A program made the position numbers and the translations under genes. A DNA stretch of 17,645 bases from JAQUCI01 sp964553255 (GTDB taxonomy: Bacteria > Bacillota_I > Bacilli_A > Erysipelotrichales > Erysipelotrichaceae): assembly GCA_964553255.1 (NCBI GenBank), contig CAZKJS010000034.1:1-17645 (forward strand), read 5' to 3'. Shown here piece by piece: positions 14,954 to 17,645 of the stretch; positions within the stretch are counted from its first letter, which is position 1; each line of letters starts with the position of its first letter. Under the pieces are notes generated by a model that was not told the origin of the DNA, searched no databases, and was given only the letters and a program-made list of their open reading frames with translations.

Positions 14954-14995
14954 AGATACAAAATGACTTAGTGTGTATTAAGTCATTTTGTATCT
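14954..14995. repeat. Perfect 17-bp hairpin after the ABC operon
   Basis: Arms 14954-14970 and 14979-14995 are exact reverse complements (AGATACAAAATGACTTA and its partner) with an eight-base loop. It sits 20 bases after the ATPase stop and before the rplM promoter, the right place for a terminator. It lacks a T run after the stem; the T-rich stretch lies inside the 3' arm. Termination, mRNA 3'-end protection or a regulator site are all possible. Confidence 0.65.
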
Positions 14996-15011
14996 AAAAA
15001 TAGTCTTAGTG

Positions 15012-15069
15012 CTATTTTGGTGATAAACTAGGGCTTAAAAGCGAATTATCTTGACTATTGCCAAAATAG
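15012..15069. repeat. Spaced 9-bp inverted repeat at the rplM promoter
   Basis: CTATTTTGG (15012-15020) and CCAAAATAG (15061-15069) are exact reverse complements, 40 bases apart. The right copy lies between the -35 and -10 boxes. It may be an operator with looping, or chance in AT-rich DNA. Confidence 0.35.
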
Positions 15070-15079
15070 ATAATACAAT
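15051..15079 (+). promoter_or_regulatory. Promoter of rplM-rpsI
   Basis: TTGACT (15051-15056) and TACAAT (15074-15079) are 17 bases apart, each with five of six consensus matches. Transcription would start near 15086, giving a leader of about 57 bases. Confidence 0.75.
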
Positions 15080-15086
15080 ATTAATC

Positions 15087-15134
15087 GGCACTTTATGCCA
15101 AATGTAGCCCCGGAAACTACTTTTGGTTAGGAGG
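15087..15134 (+). ncRNA. L13-leader-like structured 5' UTR
   Basis: Two hairpins fill the short leader of rplM. The first is GGCA-cttta-TGCC (15087-15099). The second is CCAAA-t-GTAG (15098-15107) pairing with CTAC-t-TTTGG (15117-15126) around CCCCGGAAA, directly before AGGAGG. The two share the CC at 15098-15099, so they may be alternatives. Firmicutes have a known L13 leader RNA of this size and position, thought to mediate ribosomal-protein autoregulation. The assignment rests on position and fold, not on an alignment. Confidence 0.55.
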
Positions 15135-15142
15135 AATTGAAT

Positions 15143-15580
15143 ATGCGCCAGACAACAATGGCAAAACCACATGAGGTCAATCGTCAATGGTATATCGTTG
15201 ATGCGACCGGTCAAACATTAGGTCGTTTAGCATCTGAAATAGCAACTGTATTACGTGGTAAACATAAACCAACATTTACACCACATGTTGATTGTGGTGA
15301 CTTTGTTATCGTTATCAATGCTGATAAAGCGGTAATTACAGGTGATCAAACAAACAAGAAGTTTTATTATCAACACAGCCAATATCCAGGTGGCTTACGT
15401 AAAAGATCTACTGGCGAAATGCGTTCAAAATATCCAGTTGAATGGGTAGAGAAAGCAATCCAAGGTATGTTACCTCATACCAAATTGGGCAATGTACAAC
15501 GCAAACACTTGTTTGTATATGCTGATGATAAACATCCGCATCTTGCTCAAAAGCCTACAGAATTGGTTATTAAGGGTTAG
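15143..15580 (+). CDS. rplM: 50S ribosomal protein L13
   Basis: L13 is an early-assembly protein of the large ribosomal subunit. The 145-residue sequence shows the family blocks WYIVDATGQTLGRLASEIATVLRGKHKP, VIVINADKAVITGDQ, KFYYQHSQYPGGLR and GMLPHTKLGNVQRKHLFVYAD...HPHLAQKP. I place the start at ATG 15143, eight bases after a perfect AGGAGG (15129-15134). A TTG at 15137 is in frame but only two bases from that site and is rejected. rpsI follows after 11 bases. Regulation is probably through the leader RNA in front. Confidence 0.96.
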   Translation: MRQTTMAKPHEVNRQWYIVDATGQTLGRLASEIATVLRGKHKPTFTPHVDCGDFVIVINADKAVITGDQTNKKFYYQHSQYPGGLRKRSTGEMRSKYPVEWVEKAIQGMLPHTKLGNVQRKHLFVYADDKHPHLAQKPTELVIKG

Positions 15581-15591
15581 GGGGAATATAC

Positions 15592-15999
15592 ATGGCCACA
15601 AAGAAAAAACAAGCAGTTACCTATATTGGAACTGGCAGTCGTAAATCATCAGTAGCTCGTTGCTTCTTAACACCAGGAACCGGCAGTATTTTAGTAAATG
15701 GCAAAACACTTGATGAATACTTACCACTTGAAACACTCAAGATGGTTGTAAAATCACCATTAGTATTAACTGAAACACTTGAACAATTTGATATTAAGAT
15801 CAATGTTCGTGGTGGTGGATATAATGGACAAGCTGGTGCTATGCGTCATGGTATTGCTAGAGCATTGCTAGAAGCTTCAAGTGATTATCGTCCAAAATTA
15901 AAAGCAGCAGGCTTCTTAACAAGAGACGCTAGAGGCAAAGAACGTAAGAAATACGGACTTAAAGGCGCAAGACGCGCTCCGCAGTTCTCAAAACGTTAA
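15592..15999 (+). CDS. rpsI: 30S ribosomal protein S9
   Basis: S9 is a small-subunit protein whose C-terminal tail reaches the P-site tRNA. The 135-residue sequence has YIGTGSRKSSVARCFLTPGTGSILVNGK, VRGGGYNGQAGAMRHGIARALLEA and the conserved tail KKYGLKGARRAPQFSKR, complete to the final Lys-Arg. GGGGGA just after the rplM stop (15580-15586) is the ribosome-binding site. It is co-transcribed with rplM and ends at a strong terminator, as in most bacteria. Confidence 0.97.
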   Translation: MATKKKQAVTYIGTGSRKSSVARCFLTPGTGSILVNGKTLDEYLPLETLKMVVKSPLVLTETLEQFDIKINVRGGGYNGQAGAMRHGIARALLEASSDYRPKLKAAGFLTRDARGKERKKYGLKGARRAPQFSKR

Positions 16000-16024
16000 T
16001 CTACATTATCGTACAGAGACAATC

Positions 16025-16055
16025 AAGAACTTCCTTATTTGGTGGTTCTTTTTTT
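16025..16055 (+). terminator. Intrinsic terminator after rpsI
   Basis: AAGAACTTCC (16025-16034) pairs with GGTGGTTCTT (16041-16050) with one mismatch and one G-U. The loop is six bases and seven T follow (16049-16055). Confidence 0.85.
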
Positions 16056-16076
16056 ATTAAAGCCAAGCATTTTAAT

Positions 16077-16124
16077 ATATTCTTATCTACCCCAAAAATA
16101 TCAAATTGGGGTAGATAAGAATAT
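16077..16124. repeat. Upstream TACCCC dyad of the Fic operator array
   Basis: Perfect 19-bp arms (16077-16095 and 16106-16124) enclose a ten-base spacer. The core half-sites are CTACCCCA (16087-16094) and TGGGGTAG (16107-16114). A degenerate third copy TGGTGTAG follows at 16127-16134. In RNA this would be a long hairpin without a T run. Confidence 0.75.
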
Positions 16125-16154
16125 TATGGTGTAGATAATGTGAGGTGATTTTTA

Positions 16155-16206
16155 CTACCCCATTTGTTTACTTTCTACCCCAAAAACTATATAATGGGGT
16201 AGAAAG
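16155..16206 (+). promoter_or_regulatory. Fic promoter embedded in TACCCC operators
   Basis: TTTACT (16167-16172) and a perfect TATAAT (16190-16195) are 17 bases apart. A perfect 12-bp dyad, CTTTCTACCCCA (16171-16182) with TGGGGTAGAAAG (16195-16206), overlaps the ends of both boxes and encloses the spacer. A further half-site CTACCCCA lies at 16155-16162. A protein bound here would block RNA polymerase. Confidence 0.75.
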
Positions 16207-16218
16207 GTGGTGGGAAGA

Positions 16219-17301
16219 ATGAAGCAGTATGATTACATAAGTTTATCAAAGATGCTCATTGATACTGAAGTGATGAATTTAATATCTAAAATTCATGAAT
16301 ATAAAGGAAAACAAGAACTATATTTAACAACTCAACCACAAACACTTGAAAAGCTTCAAGCAATATCAATAATACAAAGTATAGATTCATCCAATCGTCT
16401 TGAGGGAATTAGTACAAGTGATAAACGAATTAAAGAGATTGTTGAGAAAAAAAGTGAACCAAAGAATCGTGACGAATCGGAAATAGCAGGATATAGAGAT
16501 GTATTGACATTAGTTCATGAGAATTATTCTTATATTCAACTAAATAGAAATGATGTTTTAACTTTGCATAATCGACTTTATTCCTACTTACCAGATAGTC
16601 ACAAAGGAAAATATAAACAAATTGATAATCAAATTATCGAAGAATATTTGGATGGAACAACAAAGGTTCGATTTACGCCCATCTCTGCATATGAAACTGA
16701 TCAAAATATGGAGCAACTTTACGATGCCCTTAATGATGTAGTATCAAAAACAGAAATAGATCCATTGCTTTATATACCTTGCTTCATTCTTGATTTTTTA
16801 TGTATTCATCCCTTTAAGGATGGAAATGGAAGAATGTCTCGCTTGTTAACATTATTATTGCTTTATAAATCAGGATATATTGTTGGTAAGTATATTAGCA
16901 TAGAAATGATTATAGAGAGAACAAAAAAGACATACTATGATAGTCTTGAAAACTGCTCGGTAGGTTGGCATGATAACGAAAATAGTTATCTTTCATTTAT
17001 TAAATGTATGTTGGGAGTTTTCTTGATGGCATATGAGAAGTTTGATGAAAGATATAAAATTATGCTTAATAAAACAATGACCCCAGAAGAAAGGGTTTAT
17101 CAAGTTATTGATAAATCGCTTTCTCCACTGTCAAAATCGGATATTGTGATACTTTGCCCAGAAATTAGTAAAAAGACTATTGAGCGTGCTCTGAATCAGT
17201 TGAAAAGTGATAATAAAATTAGAATGATAGGTGCAGGGCGCAACATAATGTATATTAGATTTGATAGACAAGGTAGCATAGAGAAGCAAATTACACCTTA
17301 A
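16219..17301 (+). CDS. Class II Fic family protein with C-terminal winged-helix region
   Basis: Fic proteins transfer AMP (sometimes another nucleotide or phosphate group) from a nucleotide onto target proteins. The active-site motif HPFKDGNGRMSR is at 197-208, with catalytic His197 and the nucleotide-phosphate binding DGNGR. The inhibitory motif S-N-R-L-E-G (58-63) matches [S/T]xxxE[G/N] and lies N-terminal to the Fic core, so this is a self-inhibited class II member. Residues 1-85 fit the Fic_N-type extension. About 288-345 look like a winged helix (SKSDIVILCPEISKKTIERALNQL followed by a short beta wing). I choose ATG 16219, eight bases after AGGTGG; the in-frame GTG at 16207 is nearly at the transcription start. 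There is no adjacent antitoxin gene. The operator array in front suggests autoregulation through the winged helix, by inference. Its GATC content is lower than in the rest of the window. Confidence 0.9.
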   Translation: MKQYDYISLSKMLIDTEVMNLISKIHEYKGKQELYLTTQPQTLEKLQAISIIQSIDSSNRLEGISTSDKRIKEIVEKKSEPKNRDESEIAGYRDVLTLVHENYSYIQLNRNDVLTLHNRLYSYLPDSHKGKYKQIDNQIIEEYLDGTTKVRFTPISAYETDQNMEQLYDALNDVVSKTEIDPLLYIPCFILDFLCIHPFKDGNGRMSRLLTLLLLYKSGYIVGKYISIEMIIERTKKTYYDSLENCSVGWHDNENSYLSFIKCMLGVFLMAYEKFDERYKIMLNKTMTPEERVYQVIDKSLSPLSKSDIVILCPEISKKTIERALNQLKSDNKIRMIGAGRNIMYIRFDRQGSIEKQITP

Positions 17302-17398
17302 TACCTTCTTTTAAAGAAATCGAAATTCTAAATACGTTAATCAGTTTATTGATCAACAACTCAAAAACCTCCATAATGCAAATTAACGTTGTGATTAC

Positions 17399-17420
17399 AT
17401 CAAGTCTGATTAGACTTGAT
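17399..17420. repeat. Hairpin downstream of fic
   Basis: ATCAAGTCT (17399-17407) and AGACTTGAT (17412-17420) form a perfect 9-bp stem with loop GATT. No T run follows, so it is not a standard terminator by itself. Confidence 0.55.
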
Positions 17421-17431
17421 TCATGAAATCG

Positions 17432-17453
17432 AAAGACACATTTTTGTGTCTTT
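17432..17453 (+). terminator. Probable terminator downstream of fic
   Basis: AAAGACACA (17432-17440) and TGTGTCTTT (17445-17453) form a perfect 9-bp stem with loop TTTT. The tail TTTAATATTTATTTTT is T-rich but interrupted. It is the best terminator candidate for fic, though 130 bases after its stop. Confidence 0.55.
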
Positions 17454-17645
17454 AATATTTATTTTTGCAATATTAAATTGTGAGTAAAAACTAACATGTG
17501 TAAACATATTTTTCTTATTTAGTTTTTATTATGTTTTGAAGATTCGTGGGTAGTTTACACAAGATTATTGACACTACCAAACATCAGTAAGGGGAAATGA
17601 TACAATTTATTTGACAACTAGAAAGAGTACACTAAATGATGAGAA

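Larger units (their letters stand above)
17302..17645. other. Non-coding tail with hairpins and promoter-like boxes
   Basis: No convincing gene is seen in these 344 bases. They contain separated inverted repeats ACGTTAAT (17333-17340) and ATTAACGT (17382-17389), two compact hairpins listed separately, and two TTGACA boxes (17568-17573 and 17611-17616). A TACAAT (17601-17606) fits neither box at standard spacing. The next gene probably begins beyond the right edge. Confidence 0.5.

Noticed and set aside
11978..14995. Insertion sequence or transposon carrying the TrpXYZ-type operon
   Set aside because: No transposase, no matching terminal inverted repeats (the two end palindromes differ in sequence) and no target-site duplication were seen.
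15137..15142. TTG start for rplM
   Set aside because: It lies two bases after AGGAGG, too close for initiation; ATG 15143 has ideal spacing.
16077..16206. CRISPR array suggested by regularly spaced repeats
   Set aside because: The repeats are only eight bases, alternate in orientation and are too close together; they fit operator half-sites.
16207..16218. GTG start for fic
   Set aside because: It is almost at the predicted transcription start and has no ribosome-binding site; ATG 16219 has AGGTGG eight bases upstream.
17291..17374. Minus-strand 27-codon ORF overlapping the end of fic
   Set aside because: It lacks a ribosome-binding site, resembles no type I toxin or other known small protein, and is of a length expected by chance.

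Overview
The window looks like a chromosomal segment of a low-GC Gram-positive-type bacterium. All genes lie on the + strand, coding is AT-rich, ribosome-binding sites are AAGGAG-like, and substrate-binding proteins are lipoproteins with lipobox cysteines. TGA is used as a stop (ecfA2, ecfT and others) and TGG for Trp, so the code is the standard bacterial one and this is not a Mycoplasma. Gene order (ecfA1-ecfA2-ecfT-truA ... rplM-rpsI), a T-box leader and a CcpA-type operator point to Firmicutes or a close relative such as Acholeplasma/Izemoplasma-like or Erysipelotrichia-like bacteria. The exact lineage cannot be fixed from the sequence.

Layout: (1) 181-4094, a three-gene ABC importer: lipoprotein, ATPase and fused double permease. 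It has the Fe(III)/hexose-phosphate/phosphonate type architecture, sits behind a promoter and a textbook cre-like operator, and ends at a terminator. (2) 4247-7120, a methionine importer metN-metI-metQ controlled by a T-box riboswitch whose specifier reads ATG (Met). (3) 7132-8738, a thiol-redox cluster: a small unknown three-helix membrane protein with an outward-facing CxxC, CcdA, and a membrane-anchored TlpA/ResA-like thioredoxin. (4) 8743-11980, the energising module of group II ECF vitamin importers (ecfA1, ecfA2, ecfT) with truA, tightly overlapping. (5) 11978-14995, an ABC importer of the TrpXYZ type. (6) 15051-16055, rplM-rpsI with an L13-leader-like 5' UTR and terminator. (7) 16077-17301, a class II Fic protein behind a striking array of TACCCC half-sites. 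(8) 17302-17645, non-coding DNA with hairpins and promoter-like elements.

The most notable find is upstream of the TrpXYZ-type importer. A promoter is followed at once by a 21-codon leader ORF ending in a Tyr-rich run (YYYFYYS-stop), then by three alternating RNA helices and an intrinsic terminator with a perfect 11-bp antiterminator. This has the form of a ribosome-mediated tyrosine attenuator, a mechanism familiar from proteobacteria and actinobacteria but unexpected in a Firmicutes-like genome that, in the same window, uses a T-box for methionine. It predicts that the importer carries tyrosine (or aromatic amino acids generally). The importer also interrupts the usual truA-rplM-rpsI order.

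A second notable signal is the Fic promoter. Six TGGGGTAG/CTACCCCA half-sites occur in two groups with exact 20-bp periodicity, and the last pair encloses the -10 box, so tight repression is likely.
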